DNA of 64,000 bases from Massilia polaris (GTDB taxonomy: Bacteria; Pseudomonadota; Gammaproteobacteria; Burkholderiales; Burkholderiaceae_D). The stretch covers positions 60,318 to 124,317 of the forward strand of contig NZ_JABBGG010000011.1 of the NCBI RefSeq assembly GCF_012927275.1. The letters are read 5' to 3'. The translations under genes and the position numbers were made by a program. The notes beneath the pieces are model-generated. The model did not search any database. It was not told where the DNA came from and saw only the letters and a program-made list of their open reading frames with translations. Of this stretch, positions 8,070 through 18,549 are shown in pieces; positions within the stretch are counted from its first letter, which is position 1, and each line of letters starts with the position of its first letter.

Positions 8070-9359
8070 ATGCGCATCGTGATCCTGGGCAGTGGCGTTA
8101 TCGGCGTAACCAGCGCCTACTACCTGGCCAAGGCCGGCCATGAGGTCACGGTGATCGATCGCCAGCCCGGCCCTGCGCTCGAGACCAGCTTTGCCAATGC
8201 CGGCCAGATCTCGCCCGGCTACGCCTCGCCATGGGCCGCGCCCGGCATTCCCCTCAAGGCCATGAAATGGATGCTGCAGCGCCACGCGCCGCTGTCGATC
8301 ACCCCGGACGGCACCACCTTCCAGCTCAAATGGATGTGGGAAATGCTGCGCAACTGCACGGCCGACCGCTACAGCGTCAACAAGGAACGCATGGTGCGCC
8401 TGGCCGAGTACAGCCGCGACTGCTTCCGCGAACTGCGCGAAGAAGCGGGCATCCGCTACGAAAGCCGCCAGCAGGGCACCATGCAGCTGTTCCGCACCCA
8501 GCAGCAGTTCGACAGCGCCGCCCAGGACATCGACGTGCTGAAGGAATCGGGTGTTCCGTTCCAGCTGCTGACCCGCGACCAGCTCGCACAGGGTGAGCCT
8601 GCGCTGGCCAATGCCGGCGACAAGCTGGTCGGCGCGCTGCGCCTGCCGAACGACGAAACCGGCGACTGCCAGCTGTTCACCGCGCGCCTGGCCGCGATGG
8701 CCGAAGCGCTCGGCGTCAAGTTCCGCTACAACACGCCGATCGACCGCCTGGCGATTTCCGGCAACGCGATTTCCGGCGTGCATTGCGGCGATGAGCTGGT
8801 GCAGGCCGACAGCTATGTGGTGGCACTGGGCGCCTATTCGACCGAGCTGCTCAAGCCGATCGTCGACATCCCGGTGTATCCGCTGAAGGGTTACTCGATC
8901 ACCGTGCCGATCGTGGACGCCGCGCTGGCGCCGGTATCGACCATCCTCGACGAAACCTACAAGATCGCGGTGACCCGTTTCGAAGACCGTATCCGCGTGG
9001 GCGGCATGGCGGAAATCGCCGGCTTCGACCTGCGCCTGAACCCGCGCCGCCGCGAGACGCTGGAGATGGTGGTCAATGACCTGTTCCCGGGTGCGGGCGA
9101 TACTGCCGAGGCCAGCTTCTGGACCGGCCTGCGTCCGATGACGCCCGATGGTACGCCGGTGGTTGGTCGTACCGGCATCAAGAACCTGTTCATCAATACC
9201 GGTCACGGCACCCTTGGATGGACCATGTCGTGCGGGTCGGCGCAGTTGCTGGCCGATCTGATGTCGGCCAAGCGCCCGGCGATTCCGTTCGAAGACCTGG
9301 GTGTGGGCCGTTACAGCAGCGGCGGACGCACTCCCCGGCTGGATCTCGCGAACGCCTGA
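8070..9359 (+). CDS. dadA: D-amino acid dehydrogenase
   Basis: 429 residues, the family's usual length. The N-terminal Rossmann motif [20 protein letters not shown] binds FAD, and the acid-rich end of strand 2 (VTVIDRQ) follows. DadA family marks include [39 protein letters not shown] and the C-terminal [10 protein letters not shown]. The enzyme oxidises D-amino acids, chiefly D-alanine, to 2-oxo acids and passes electrons to the membrane chain from the cytoplasmic face. Divergent from the Lrp-type regulator. Confidence 0.95.
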   Translation: MRIVILGSGVIGVTSAYYLAKAGHEVTVIDRQPGPALETSFANAGQISPGYASPWAAPGIPLKAMKWMLQRHAPLSITPDGTTFQLKWMWEMLRNCTADRYSVNKERMVRLAEYSRDCFRELREEAGIRYESRQQGTMQLFRTQQQFDSAAQDIDVLKESGVPFQLLTRDQLAQGEPALANAGDKLVGALRLPNDETGDCQLFTARLAAMAEALGVKFRYNTPIDRLAISGNAISGVHCGDELVQADSYVVALGAYSTELLKPIVDIPVYPLKGYSITVPIVDAALAPVSTILDETYKIAVTRFEDRIRVGGMAEIAGFDLRLNPRRRETLEMVVNDLFPGAGDTAEASFWTGLRPMTPDGTPVVGRTGIKNLFINTGHGTLGWTMSCGSAQLLADLMSAKRPAIPFEDLGVGRYSSGGRTPRLDLANA

Positions 9360-9490
9360 TTTCATCCGACGATACGCGTTTGCGGTGGCGTCCGAAATTT
9401 TCGAAAGGAAATGGACGGCACGTATGCAAAAGTCCATGTAGGATTCCCGATGCCAGTCTGAACCGGATGGCGCAGATGTCGGGAATACGC

Positions 9491-10069
9491 ATGCGCAGCC
9501 TTCGAGAACCAGACCACGTACTGGTAAGCCGGGTACAGGACGGGGACCGTTGCGCCTTCGACCAGTTGGCGGCGCGCTACCAGCCACGGTTGCTACGCCT
9601 GATCTTGCGGATCGTCCACGACAGCGCCGACGCCGAGGATGTGCTGCAGGACACGCTGGTGCGCGCCTACCGCGCGATCCCTTCCTTCCGTGGCGATTCC
9701 GCCGTCTACACCTGGCTGTTCCGCATCGCCGTCAACACCGCCACCGCCTTCATCACCGGCCGCCGCCACCGGATGGACGAGCGCACCGACAGCGCCGATC
9801 CAGGCCACACCTGCGCCGAGCGCGAGACCGACGCCATCACGCCGGAAGACATTCTCAACGGCAAGCAGCTGGCCGAGATCGTCGACCGCGCCGTCGCCAG
9901 CCTCGCGCCCGAACACAGCGCCGCCATCACCATGCACGAAGTCGACGGCCTGAGCTACCAGGAAATCGCCGACGCCATGCTGTGCCCGATCGGCACCGTG
10001 CGCAGCCGCATCGCCAACGCCCGCCTGGTCATCGCCACCCGCCTCGAACCGATTTTCCGCTCGCACTAA
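9491..10069 (+). CDS. ECF-type RNA polymerase sigma factor
   Basis: About 192 residues with sigma region 2 ([54 protein letters not shown]) and region 4 (PEHSAAITMHEVDGLSYQEI, GTVRSRIANAR). The pattern matches RpoE-like group members. Possible starts are ATG at 9467, 9476 and 9491; none has a strong ribosome binding site, and 9491 gives the shortest N-terminus. RpoE-type genes normally precede an anti-sigma gene, but none is visible here: galT follows after 157 bp. Its control is therefore unknown. Confidence 0.85.
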   Translation: MRSLREPDHVLVSRVQDGDRCAFDQLAARYQPRLLRLILRIVHDSADAEDVLQDTLVRAYRAIPSFRGDSAVYTWLFRIAVNTATAFITGRRHRMDERTDSADPGHTCAERETDAITPEDILNGKQLAEIVDRAVASLAPEHSAAITMHEVDGLSYQEIADAMLCPIGTVRSRIANARLVIATRLEPIFRSH

Positions 10070-10183
10070 CGGACCAGTTAAATGACGTTGGATAACTTTG
10101 CCTGACGATATCAGCGCGAAGGCCAACTTTCTCAACAAAAACGTTTCAGTGCATAAATGAAAACTTTGAGAAATCGTTCACAT

Positions 10184-10213
10184 GTTACGCTTGTTACATC
10201 TGTATTCTGTAAC
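10184..10213. promoter_or_regulatory. GTTAC repeat cluster before galT, candidate operator
   Basis: Two direct GTTAC (10184, 10193) and an inverted GTAAC (10209-10213) lie 14-43 bp upstream of the galT start. Their density in an AT-richer leader suggests a regulator site; no factor can be named. Confidence 0.25.
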
Positions 10214-10226
10214 GGTGCTGTGAGCC

Positions 10227-11327
10227 ATGATCGATCCCTTTTACACGCTTGAACTCGATAAACCGGATGGCCGCCGGCTCACGCTGTACAGCCGTACGGC
10301 GATCGCTCACATTGCCAGTGCGCCCAGCCCCTTTTCCGAGCCGGCCAACGCCAATCCGCACCTGCGCTGGCACCCGCTGCGCGGCGAATGGATCACCTAC
10401 GCCGCGTTCCGCCAGAACCGCACCTTCCAGCCGCCACCGCAGTACAACCCGCTTGCAGTGACCACCGACCCGGCCGCACCGACAGAGCTGCCTCCGGGAA
10501 ACTACGAAATTGCCGTGTTCGACAACCGCTTTCCGTCGCTCGCGCTCGATGCCCACGACCCACCCGAGCTGACCGTCGAAACCGCGCCCGCCACCGGCAA
10601 GTGCGAAGTGGTCGTGTTCACCCAGGATCCGGCCTCGGCCCTCGGCGCGCTCAGCCTTGGCCGCATCGCGCTGCTGTTCCAGGTGTGGGGCGACCGCACC
10701 GGGCGCCTGGCCAGTACCGGCAAGATCAACTATGTACTGCCGTTTGAAAACCGCGGTGTCGAGGTGGGTGTCACCCTGCATCACCCGCACGGTCAGATCT
10801 ACGCTTACCCGTTCATCCCCCCGGTTCCTGCGCGCATGCTCTCGCAGGAACGGGCTTATTTTGAAAAACACGCCCGCGCCATGCTGCCGGACATGGTTCA
10901 AAGCGAACTCGATGCGGGCGTGCGCATCATCTACCGCGGCCCGCACGCCTGCGCCTTCGTGCCCGCCTGCGCCCGCTATCCGTACGAAGTGTGGGTCACG
11001 CCGATCGCGCATGTGCCCGATTTTGCGTCGCTCGACGAGGTGCAGCGCGCCGACCTGGCGCTCGCGCTCAAGACCGTGCTGGCCAAATACGAAGGCCTGT
11101 GGCAGCGCCCTTTCCCTTACCTGATGGCGTGGTACCAGGCGCCCACCGACGGCGCGCCGCATCCGTACACCCAGCTGCATGCGCAGTTCTCGCCGCCTTA
11201 CCGCACCCGCGACCGCCTGAAATACCTGGCCGGCACCGAGCTGGGCGCGGGCATGTTCGCGATGGATGCGCTGCCCGAGGAAAAAGCCGCCGACCTGCAG
11301 GCCGTCGAAGTGAAGCTGGAGGACTGA
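10227..11327 (+). CDS. galT: Galactose-1-phosphate uridylyltransferase
   Basis: 366 residues. The active-site motif HHPHGQIYAYPF (about residues 187-198) carries the His that forms the UMP adduct, and the N-terminal half shows FDNRFPSLA. The C-terminal half has HVPDFASLDEVQRADLA and the HP-Y-LH motif typical of the HIT-type fold. It exchanges Gal-1-P and UDP-Glc for UDP-Gal and Glc-1-P in the Leloir pathway. It begins a tight operon: galK starts two bases after its stop. Confidence 0.95.
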   Translation: MIDPFYTLELDKPDGRRLTLYSRTAIAHIASAPSPFSEPANANPHLRWHPLRGEWITYAAFRQNRTFQPPPQYNPLAVTTDPAAPTELPPGNYEIAVFDNRFPSLALDAHDPPELTVETAPATGKCEVVVFTQDPASALGALSLGRIALLFQVWGDRTGRLASTGKINYVLPFENRGVEVGVTLHHPHGQIYAYPFIPPVPARMLSQERAYFEKHARAMLPDMVQSELDAGVRIIYRGPHACAFVPACARYPYEVWVTPIAHVPDFASLDEVQRADLALALKTVLAKYEGLWQRPFPYLMAWYQAPTDGAPHPYTQLHAQFSPPYRTRDRLKYLAGTELGAGMFAMDALPEEKAADLQAVEVKLED

Positions 11328-11329
11328 CA

Positions 11330-12460
11330 ATGGCAAACCCGATTTCCGGCGTCGAGCCGCCAAACCGCGAACGCGGGATGAACGCCGCCGCGTTCTTCGG
11401 CACACAGCAGTTCGTGTCGCAAAGCGCGCCGGGCCGCGTCAACCTGCTCGGCGAGCATACCGACTACAACGACGGTTTCATGCTGCCGGTGGCAACGCCG
11501 CAATGCACCACCGTCAGTGCGGCGCGCAACGACAAGCCGGAATTCGAGTTCTATTCGTCCACCCTGGGCAGCGCGGTCACCTTCGGGCATGACCAGCCGT
11601 CGCCGGAAGGCTTCGCGCGCTACATCGAGGGCTGCATCCGGCTGCTGCAAAAACGCGGCCTCGCGATTCCGCCGCTGCGCATGCACGTCACCTCCAACCT
11701 GCCGCTCGGCACCGGCCTGTCCAGCAGCGCCGCGCTTGAAGTGGCCACCCTGCGCACCTTGCGCGCGCTGCTTGGCTTCGCGCTGGACGACCGCTCGCTG
11801 GCGCTGATCGCGCAGCAGTCCGAGATCCAGTACGCCGGCGTCAACTGCGGCATCATGGACCAGATGGCATCCAGCCTCGCCGACAGCGAACACATGCTGT
11901 TCCTCGATGCGCGCACGCTTGAAGCCCGGCTGCTGCCGATCCCGGCCGGCAGCGAACTGCTTGTCATCGACTCCGGCATGCCGCGCACCCTCGCCGCCAG
12001 CGCCTACAACGTGCGCCGCGCCGAATGCGAAGCCGCCGCCAAAGCGCTCGGCGTGGCGGCGTTGCGCGACGTCGCCGACGTGGCCGACGTCGAGCGGCTC
12101 GCGGCGCCGCTGCGCCAGCGCGCGCGCCACGTGGTCAGCGAAAACAACCGCGTGCTGGAAGCGAGCCGGGGCGTGTCGGCCGAACGCTTCGGCGAACTGA
12201 TGAACGCCTCGCATTTCAGCCTGCGCGACGACTACGAAGTATCGATCCCCGAGCTCGATGAGCTGTGCGAGCTGCTGCGCGCGGCCGCCGGCGTGCATGG
12301 CGCGCGCCTGACCGGCGCCGGCTTCGGCGGCGCCGTGGTGGCCTTGTGCCGGACCGGCGGCGGCGCGCAAGCCGGCGCCAGCGTTGTCGAGCGCTTCAAT
12401 GCCAGCGGGCGCAAAGCTGCGCTGTTGCTGCCAACTACAACACACCCGAGGACCCCATGA
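11330..12460 (+). CDS. galK: Galactokinase
   Basis: 376 residues of the GHMP kinase family. The galactokinase signature GRVNLLGEHTDYNDGF is at about residues 30-45, the ATP loop LPLGTGLSSSAALEVA at about 121-136, and motif 3 ARLTGAGFGGAVVALC near the C-terminus. It phosphorylates galactose to Gal-1-P for galT. The ATG at 11330 gives the correct N-terminus; the longer upstream frame is antisense-like noise within galT. Its stop overlaps the start of the GH2 gene (ATGA), implying translational coupling. Confidence 0.95.
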   Translation: MANPISGVEPPNRERGMNAAAFFGTQQFVSQSAPGRVNLLGEHTDYNDGFMLPVATPQCTTVSAARNDKPEFEFYSSTLGSAVTFGHDQPSPEGFARYIEGCIRLLQKRGLAIPPLRMHVTSNLPLGTGLSSSAALEVATLRTLRALLGFALDDRSLALIAQQSEIQYAGVNCGIMDQMASSLADSEHMLFLDARTLEARLLPIPAGSELLVIDSGMPRTLAASAYNVRRAECEAAAKALGVAALRDVADVADVERLAAPLRQRARHVVSENNRVLEASRGVSAERFGELMNASHFSLRDDYEVSIPELDELCELLRAAAGVHGARLTGAGFGGAVVALCRTGGGAQAGASVVERFNASGRKAALLLPTTTHPRTP

Positions 12461-14238
12461 CCGATTTCATGTATCCGCGACCGCAGCTGGTCCGCGACAA
12501 CTGGACCTCTTTGAACGGAACCTGGAGTTTCGCCTTCGACGACGAACACCGCTACCACTTGCCGGCCGACCCGATCGAGTGGACCCACCAAATTAAGGTA
12601 CCGTTCGCCCCTGAAGCGAAAGCCAGCGGCATCGGCGACACCGGCTTCCACAAGGTGTGCTGGTACCGCCGCGAATTCGACCCGGGCGTCGGCGAAGGCC
12701 GCGTCATGCTGCACTTCGGCGCGGTCGACTACAGCGCGCGCGTGTGGGTCAACGACATCCTGGTCGCCGAGCACGAGGGCGGCCACACGCCGTTTTCGAC
12801 CGACATCAGCGCCGCCTTGCGCGGCGACGGCGGCGCCCAGGTGCTGACGGTGCAGGTCATCGACGATCCGGCCGACCTGGCCAAGCCGCGCGGCAAGCAG
12901 GACTGGCTGCTCGAACCGCACTCGATCTGGTATCCCCGCACCACCGGCATCTGGCAGACAGTCTGGCTCGAGCACGTGGCCGCCACCTATATCCGCGCGC
13001 TGCGCTGGACGCCCTACTTCGACGGCTTCGAGATCGGCTGCGAGATCCTGGCCGCCGGCGACCTCGAGGAAGACCTGATGGTCGAGGTCAAGATCTGGCA
13101 CGGCGAGGTGCTGCTGGCCGACGACATCTACAAGCTGGTGGGCCAGGAAGCGAACCGCAAGATCGCGCTGTCCGACCCCGGCATCGACGACTCGCGCAAC
13201 GAAATGCTGTGGAGCCCGGAACGCCCGACCCTGCTCGACGCCGAAGTGACGCTGCGCTACCGCGGGCAGCTGCTCGACACGGTCAAGTCGTACACCGCGC
13301 TGCGTTCGGTCAATATCAACCGCGACCGCTTCATGCTGAACGGCCGCCCGTACCCGCTTCGGATGGTGCTCGACCAGGGCTACTGGCCCGACACCCTGAT
13401 GACCGCGCCAAGCGACGAGGCGCTCCGGCGCGACGTCGAACTGGCCAAGGCGATGGGCTTCAACGGCGTGCGCAAGCACCAGAAAATCGAAGACCCGCGC
13501 TACTTGTACTGGGCCGACAAGCTCGGCCTGCTGGTGTGGGAAGAAATGCCGTCGGCCTACCGCTTCAGCTCGCGCGCGATCAGCCGCATCGTGCGCGAAT
13601 GGACCGAGGCGATCGAACGCGACTACAGCCACCCGTGCGTGATCGTATGGGTGCCGTTCAACGAATCGTGGGGCGTGCCGAACCTGACCTCGACCCAGGC
13701 CCACCGCAACGCGGTCGAGGCGCTGTACCACCTGACACGCACCCTCGATGCGACCCGTCCCGTCATCGGCAACGATGGCTGGGAAGCGTCGGCTACCGAC
13801 ATCCTCGGCATCCACGACTACGAATGCGACCCCGAGAAACTGCGCGCCAAGTACGAAGTGGCCGATCCGGTGCGCACGCTGTTCGACCAGCGCCGCCCGG
13901 GCGGACGCATCCTGACGCTGGATGGCTTCCCGCACCGCGGCCAGCCGATTGTGCTGACCGAGTTCGGCGGCATCGCGTTCGACAAGTCGAAGGCGAAGGA
14001 AACCGGCACCTGGGGTTACTCGCGCGCCCACACCGAGGAAGAATTTTCCCAGTTGTACGGCAGCTTGCTGAAGGTCGTTAACGAGACCTTCATGTTCAGC
14101 GGCTTTTGCTATACCCAGTTCGCCGACACGTTCCAGGAAGCCAATGGCCTCCTGTATGCGGACCGCACCCCGAAAATACCGCTCGAAGTGATCAGCGCGG
14201 CAACGCGAGGCACCCGTATCGACGTCACCCGAATCTAA
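12457..14238 (+). CDS. GH2-family glycosidase (beta-galactosidase/glucuronidase type)
   Basis: 593 residues, cytoplasmic (no signal). Sugar-binding jelly roll (about 5-175), immunoglobulin-like domain (185-285) and TIM barrel (290-590). Catalytic residues are intact: acid/base E403 in FNESWG and nucleophile E502 in LTEFGG. The start overlaps galK by four bases, so it is co-translated with galactose enzymes; a beta-galactosidase-like role delivering galactose is a reasonable inference, although GH2 members close to this one are often annotated as beta-glucuronidases. An inactive-looking paralogue lies at 3550-5301. Confidence 0.9.
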   Translation: MTDFMYPRPQLVRDNWTSLNGTWSFAFDDEHRYHLPADPIEWTHQIKVPFAPEAKASGIGDTGFHKVCWYRREFDPGVGEGRVMLHFGAVDYSARVWVNDILVAEHEGGHTPFSTDISAALRGDGGAQVLTVQVIDDPADLAKPRGKQDWLLEPHSIWYPRTTGIWQTVWLEHVAATYIRALRWTPYFDGFEIGCEILAAGDLEEDLMVEVKIWHGEVLLADDIYKLVGQEANRKIALSDPGIDDSRNEMLWSPERPTLLDAEVTLRYRGQLLDTVKSYTALRSVNINRDRFMLNGRPYPLRMVLDQGYWPDTLMTAPSDEALRRDVELAKAMGFNGVRKHQKIEDPRYLYWADKLGLLVWEEMPSAYRFSSRAISRIVREWTEAIERDYSHPCVIVWVPFNESWGVPNLTSTQAHRNAVEALYHLTRTLDATRPVIGNDGWEASATDILGIHDYECDPEKLRAKYEVADPVRTLFDQRRPGGRILTLDGFPHRGQPIVLTEFGGIAFDKSKAKETGTWGYSRAHTEEEFSQLYGSLLKVVNETFMFSGFCYTQFADTFQEANGLLYADRTPKIPLEVISAATRGTRIDVTRI

Positions 14239-14274
14239 CCAAATATGCCCACAAGGGGCCCGAAAGGAAGTTGC

Positions 14275-16905
14275 ATGCCTACTATTATCGTTTTCTGCCA
14301 CCTGCGATGGGACTTCGTATTCCAGCGCCCGCAGCACCTGCTGACGCGCCTGGCGAAGCACTACAAGATCGTCATGGTCGAAGAGCCGATCCACCACGAC
14401 GGCGTCAACTTCCTCAAAAAGACGGAAGTCGCGCCGAATGTCATCGTGTGCCAGCCTTACACCAACATCCCGGTGTGGGGCTTCCATGACGACCAGATCC
14501 CGTCGCTGAAACCCCTGCTGGCCGGCCTGGTGGCCGACGGCGACGACCCGATCGTCTGGTTCTATACGCCGATGGCGCTGCCGCTGCTGCAGGACCTGCA
14601 CCCCTCGCTGGTCGTGTACGACTGCATGGACGAACTGGCCGCCTTCAAGAATTCGCCGAAGCAGCTGCTGCAGCGCGAAACCGCACTGCTTGGCATCGCC
14701 GACATCGTCTTCACCGGCGGGCCAAGCCTGTACGAAGCCAAGCGCGAACGCCACGCCAACGCCCACTGCTTCTCGAGCAGCGTCGACGCGGCCCACTTCC
14801 GCAAGTCGCTCGACCGCGCCATCGCGCACGAATCGCACGCGAACATCCCGCACCCACGCCTCGGGTTCTACGGCGTGATCGACGAGCGCTTCGACATCGA
14901 CCTGCTGGCCGCGCTGGCCGACGCGCGTCCTGACTACCATATCGTGCTGGTCGGTCCGGTCGTCAAGATCGACCCGGCCTCGCTGCCGCAGCGCCACAAC
15001 ATCCATTACCTGGGCCAGCAATCGTACGACGCGCTGCCGGCGTTCCTGGCGGCGTGGGACGTCTGCCTGCTGCCGTTCGCGCTGAACGACTCGACCAAAT
15101 TCATCAGCCCGACCAAGGTGCTCGAATACATGGCGGCCGAACTGCCGATCGTCTCGACCCCGATTACCGATGTCAAGGTGCCGTATGGCCACGTGGTCGC
15201 CATCGCACACACCCATGAAGAATTCATCAACGCCTGCGATGCGGCCGTGGCGATGATGCCGGAGCAAAAAGCCCGGATGGTCGACCGCATGCGCACCGTC
15301 GTTGCCGGCACCTCGTGGGATGTGACGGTCGAGCGCATGCGTGCGTTGATCGACGCGGCGCCGCGCGTCGCGAAGGGAACACGTCCACAGGTGCTCCCCC
15401 CCACGAGTCCACAGCAAAGCGCCAGGGGCGCAGTTATTGACTCTCTGAACAACCAGCGTGCACTGGAACCGGTCAAGTGCGTCATCGTCGGCGCGGGTCC
15501 AACCGGCCTGTCGGCGGCTTACCACCTTGGTTCGGACACCCTGCTGCTTGAACGTAATTCCACCGTCGGCGGCTGGTGCCGCTCGATCAAGGACAACGGC
15601 TTTACGTTCGACTACGCCGGCCACATCATGTTCTCCAACGACGCCTACGTGCTGAAACTGTACGACGTGCTGCTCGGCTCGAACGTGCACTGGCAAAACC
15701 GCGAAGCCTGGGTCTACAGCAAGAACGTCTTCACCCGCTATCCGTTCCAGGGCGCACTGTACGGCTTGCCGCCGAAGGTCATCACGGAATGCATCGTCGG
15801 CGCCATGGAGGCGCGCTTCGGCGACCTGAAGGCCGTTCCTGGCCAGCCCGGCCCTGCGGTGGACGACAAGTGCGATATCAAAGGCGTTGACGACTGCTGC
15901 GCCGACGGCACCGTCGACCTCGCCAACAGCAGCGCCAGCGCGCCGGCGGAACCGAAAAACTTCGAAGAGTTCATCTACAAGGTATGGGGCAAGGGCATCG
16001 CCAGACACTTCGCGATCCCGTACAACAAGAAGATCTGGACCGTGCCGCTGAGCGAGATGGAAACCTCATGGCTGGGCGGGCGGGTGCCGCTTCCCGATCT
16101 CGAAGAAATCATCGAAGGCGCGCTCGAGCCGGTCGGCAAGCCGATGGGTCCGAACGCACGCTTCGGCTATCCGCTCAAGGGCGGCTTCCAGGCGCTGATG
16201 AACGGCTTCGTGCCGCACATTCGCGGCAAGATCGAACTCAACGCCAGCGTGGTCGAAATCCTGCCGAAGGAGCACCTGATCGCGCTGGCCGACGGCCGCC
16301 GCTTCCGCTACGACGACCTGATCAGCACGATGCCGCTGCCCGAGCTGATCAAGATGATCGGCGACGCAGCGCCGGAAGAAGTGCGCAAGGCGGCGGCTGG
16401 CCTCAAGCACATCTCGATCCGCAACGTGAACATCGGCATCGACCGTCCGAACGCGACCGACAAGCACTGGGTGTACTACCCGGAAGACACGATCTTCCAC
16501 CGCATCTTCGTGCAAGGCAACGCCAGCCCGGAATGCAACGCCCCCGGCGGCTTCGGCTTCACCTGCGAGATTTCGTACTCGCCATGGAAGCCGCTGCCGG
16601 TCGACGGCGACGAGCTGATCAAGCGCGCGATCGCCGACTGCATCAAGGTCGGCATGATCAAGCCGGACGACAATATCCTGGCCGCCAACCTGACCGACAT
16701 GCCTTACGCGTATGTGGTGTACGACCATCAGCGCGCGCGGAATGTCGCGACCGTCAAGAGCTGGCTTGAGCAGTACGACATCACGCTGGCTGGGCGATAC
16801 AGCGAGTGGGAGTACTACAACTCAGACCACGCCTTCCTGGCTGGCAAGAAGGCCGCGGAAAAAATCCGCGCCGCAGACGATGCGCGGAGCATGATGAAGT
16901 CGTAA
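14275..16905 (+). CDS. Glycosyltransferase fused to UDP-galactopyranose-mutase-like flavoprotein
   Basis: 876 residues in two parts. Residues 1-375 are a GT-B type glycosyltransferase (HLRWDFVFQRPQHLLTRLA, KFISPTKVLEYMAAELPIV near the donor site). After a linker, residues 401-870 are an FAD protein with VGAGPTGLSAAYHLG and a second motif GGWCRSIKDNGFTFDYAGH, resembling UDP-galactopyranose mutase/protoporphyrinogen-oxidase folds. The fusion suggests making and transferring a galactofuranose-like sugar in one polypeptide, which fits the UDP-Gal supply from galT and galK upstream. AAAGGAAG sets the ATG at 14275. The chemistry of the second domain is inferred from the fold only. Confidence 0.85.
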   Translation: MPTIIVFCHLRWDFVFQRPQHLLTRLAKHYKIVMVEEPIHHDGVNFLKKTEVAPNVIVCQPYTNIPVWGFHDDQIPSLKPLLAGLVADGDDPIVWFYTPMALPLLQDLHPSLVVYDCMDELAAFKNSPKQLLQRETALLGIADIVFTGGPSLYEAKRERHANAHCFSSSVDAAHFRKSLDRAIAHESHANIPHPRLGFYGVIDERFDIDLLAALADARPDYHIVLVGPVVKIDPASLPQRHNIHYLGQQSYDALPAFLAAWDVCLLPFALNDSTKFISPTKVLEYMAAELPIVSTPITDVKVPYGHVVAIAHTHEEFINACDAAVAMMPEQKARMVDRMRTVVAGTSWDVTVERMRALIDAAPRVAKGTRPQVLPPTSPQQSARGAVIDSLNNQRALEPVKCVIVGAGPTGLSAAYHLGSDTLLLERNSTVGGWCRSIKDNGFTFDYAGHIMFSNDAYVLKLYDVLLGSNVHWQNREAWVYSKNVFTRYPFQGALYGLPPKVITECIVGAMEARFGDLKAVPGQPGPAVDDKCDIKGVDDCCADGTVDLANSSASAPAEPKNFEEFIYKVWGKGIARHFAIPYNKKIWTVPLSEMETSWLGGRVPLPDLEEIIEGALEPVGKPMGPNARFGYPLKGGFQALMNGFVPHIRGKIELNASVVEILPKEHLIALADGRRFRYDDLISTMPLPELIKMIGDAAPEEVRKAAAGLKHISIRNVNIGIDRPNATDKHWVYYPEDTIFHRIFVQGNASPECNAPGGFGFTCEISYSPWKPLPVDGDELIKRAIADCIKVGMIKPDDNILAANLTDMPYAYVVYDHQRARNVATVKSWLEQYDITLAGRYSEWEYYNSDHAFLAGKKAAEKIRAADDARSMMKS

Positions 16906-16927
16906 TCACAGGGTAAGAATAAAAACG

Positions 16928-16967
16928 AATCGCGCTACGGCTTGCTGCCGGTAGCGCGATTTTTTTG
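16928..16967 (+). terminator. Terminator of the galactose operon
   Basis: Stem AATCGCGCTAC-GGC/GCC-(G bulge)-GTAGCGCGATT followed by T7. It lies 22 bases after the fused glycosyltransferase gene. Confidence 0.85.
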
Positions 16968-17080
16968 CAGGCCAGACACTCCCGCTATCTCATGCGGATC
17001 CCCGGCATGTGTACGTTCACGCACATACCAATCAGTATGCCGATGACAAGATACCAACACTTCAACAAAGGGGAACCCTC

Positions 17081-17539
17081 ATGAAATCCGAACCGAACGA
17101 TGCAATTGCACTGCTGATTGCCGACCACAAGAAGGTGAAAGACCTGTTCGAGAAATTCGACAAGCTGAGCGACCGCTCCAAGGTCAACAAGAAGAAGATC
17201 GCCGACCAGATCTGCATGGAACTGACCGTCCACACCCAGGTCGAGGAAGAGATTTTCTATCCGGCCGTACGCGAACCGATCAAGGACGACGACCTGATGG
17301 ATGAAGCTGTCGTCGAGCACGCCAGCGCCAAGGACCTGATCGCCCAGATCGGCGAGATGGACCCGGGCGACGACCTGTATGACGCCAAGGTCAAAGTGCT
17401 GTCCGAGCAGATCGAACATCACGTAAAGGAAGAAGAAGGCGAGATGTTCCCGAAGGTCCGCAAAACCAAAGTCGACCTGGTGGCCCTGGGCGAGCAGATG
17501 GCCGCTCGCAAGGAAGAACTGATGGCAGGCGCGGCGTAA
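17081..17539 (+). CDS. Hemerythrin-domain protein
   Basis: 152 residues forming a four-helix hemerythrin domain, with iron ligands suggested by LIADHKKVKDLFEKFD, LTVHTQVEEEIFYP, VEHASAKDLI and EHHVKEEEGEMFP. Such proteins bind O2, NO or peroxide via a di-iron site and are often stress-induced. The start ATG is preceded by AAAGGGG. The following genes on the same strand (a membrane protein and a 23-residue peptide) lie 79 and 19 bases apart, so the three may be one stress operon. Confidence 0.88.
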   Translation: MKSEPNDAIALLIADHKKVKDLFEKFDKLSDRSKVNKKKIADQICMELTVHTQVEEEIFYPAVREPIKDDDLMDEAVVEHASAKDLIAQIGEMDPGDDLYDAKVKVLSEQIEHHVKEEEGEMFPKVRKTKVDLVALGEQMAARKEELMAGAA

Positions 17540-17618
17540 GCAAGCGAGCGAGCTTCGACAACGCGGCCTGGCGTCAGCCCGGGCCGCCGAACAAGCGAAA
17601 ACAATAAGGAGAAAAACC

Positions 17619-18530
17619 ATGGAAGTACCAGTCAATGGCGGCCTGGCCACCACTTACCCGGCGGGATCTGAAGCCGCCAATGCGCCCGGCGTATCGTGGG
17701 GCGCGGTCTTCGCGGGCGCCACAGCGGCCGCTGCGCTGTCGTTCATCCTGCTGATCCTCGGCGTCGGCCTCGGCCTGTCATCGGTCTCGCCGTACTCGTA
17801 CACCGACCAGCCGATCGGTGGCGCGAGCGTCGCGTACATCGCGTTCATGTCGCTGGCCGCGTCCGCCATCGGCGGCTACATCGCCGGCCGCCTGCGCGTT
17901 AAATGGACCAACGTCCATACCGACGAAGTGCATTTCCGCGACACCGCGCATGGCTTGCTGGCATGGGCGGTTGCGACGCTGGTCACGGTCGCGCTGCTGA
18001 CGGGCGGCGTGCGCGCCGTCATGAGCGGTGCGATCGACAGTGCCGCGGCCATCGGCGACGTCGCGGCGCCCGTTGCTGCGGCTGCCGCAGGCGCGGCCGC
18101 GAACGACGGCGATACGTCGGGACCGGTCGACTACTTCTCGGACATGATGCTGCGTTCGGCGACGGGCGAAAGCGCAACCGGCGCGCAGCGCGCCGAAGTG
18201 AACAAGATCATTGCGTCGGCCATTACGACCGGCAGCCTGTCCGCCGACGACCGCACGTACCTGGCACAGCTGATCGCCAGGCGCACCGGTGTCACACAGG
18301 CCGACGCCGAGCGCCGTGTCGATGAAGTCTATGGGCGCGCCGCGAAAGCGGCAGCCGACGCCAAGGCGAAGGCAAAGCAGGTTGCCGACGATGCACGCAA
18401 GGCTGGCGCGAAAGCCTCGCTGTGGATGTTCGTCGCACTGCTGCTGGGCGCGTTCACCGCAAGCCTTGCCGCCACCTTCGGCGGCCGCAACCGTGACGAC
18501 GAGCGTGTCATCGCACGCTCGACCAACTAA
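17619..18530 (+). CDS. Conserved membrane protein with Ala-rich coiled tail, unknown function
   Basis: 303 residues. Two transmembrane helices near residues 28-55 and 65-90 (small residues, GxxxG-like), a third near 105-130, a helical Ala/Lys-rich region (about 235-270: AKAAADAKAKAKQVADDARK) and a final transmembrane helix before a short basic tail. I recall such proteins in many soil proteobacteria next to small hydrophobic peptides, but no function is known. AAGGAG precedes the ATG. It sits between a hemerythrin and a 23-residue membrane peptide. Confidence 0.75.
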   Translation: MEVPVNGGLATTYPAGSEAANAPGVSWGAVFAGATAAAALSFILLILGVGLGLSSVSPYSYTDQPIGGASVAYIAFMSLAASAIGGYIAGRLRVKWTNVHTDEVHFRDTAHGLLAWAVATLVTVALLTGGVRAVMSGAIDSAAAIGDVAAPVAAAAAGAAANDGDTSGPVDYFSDMMLRSATGESATGAQRAEVNKIIASAITTGSLSADDRTYLAQLIARRTGVTQADAERRVDEVYGRAAKAAADAKAKAKQVADDARKAGAKASLWMFVALLLGAFTASLAATFGGRNRDDERVIARSTN

Positions 18531-18549
18531 TCAATCAGGAGACACAATC

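Noticed and set aside
8052..9587. 511-residue minus-strand ORF opposite dadA
   Set aside because: Antisense shadow of dadA.
12232..16008. 1258-residue minus-strand ORF opposite galK, GH2 and the fusion gene
   Set aside because: Antisense shadow in GC-rich coding DNA: Arg/Val/Gly/Ala-rich, no family motif, opposite to well-supported genes.
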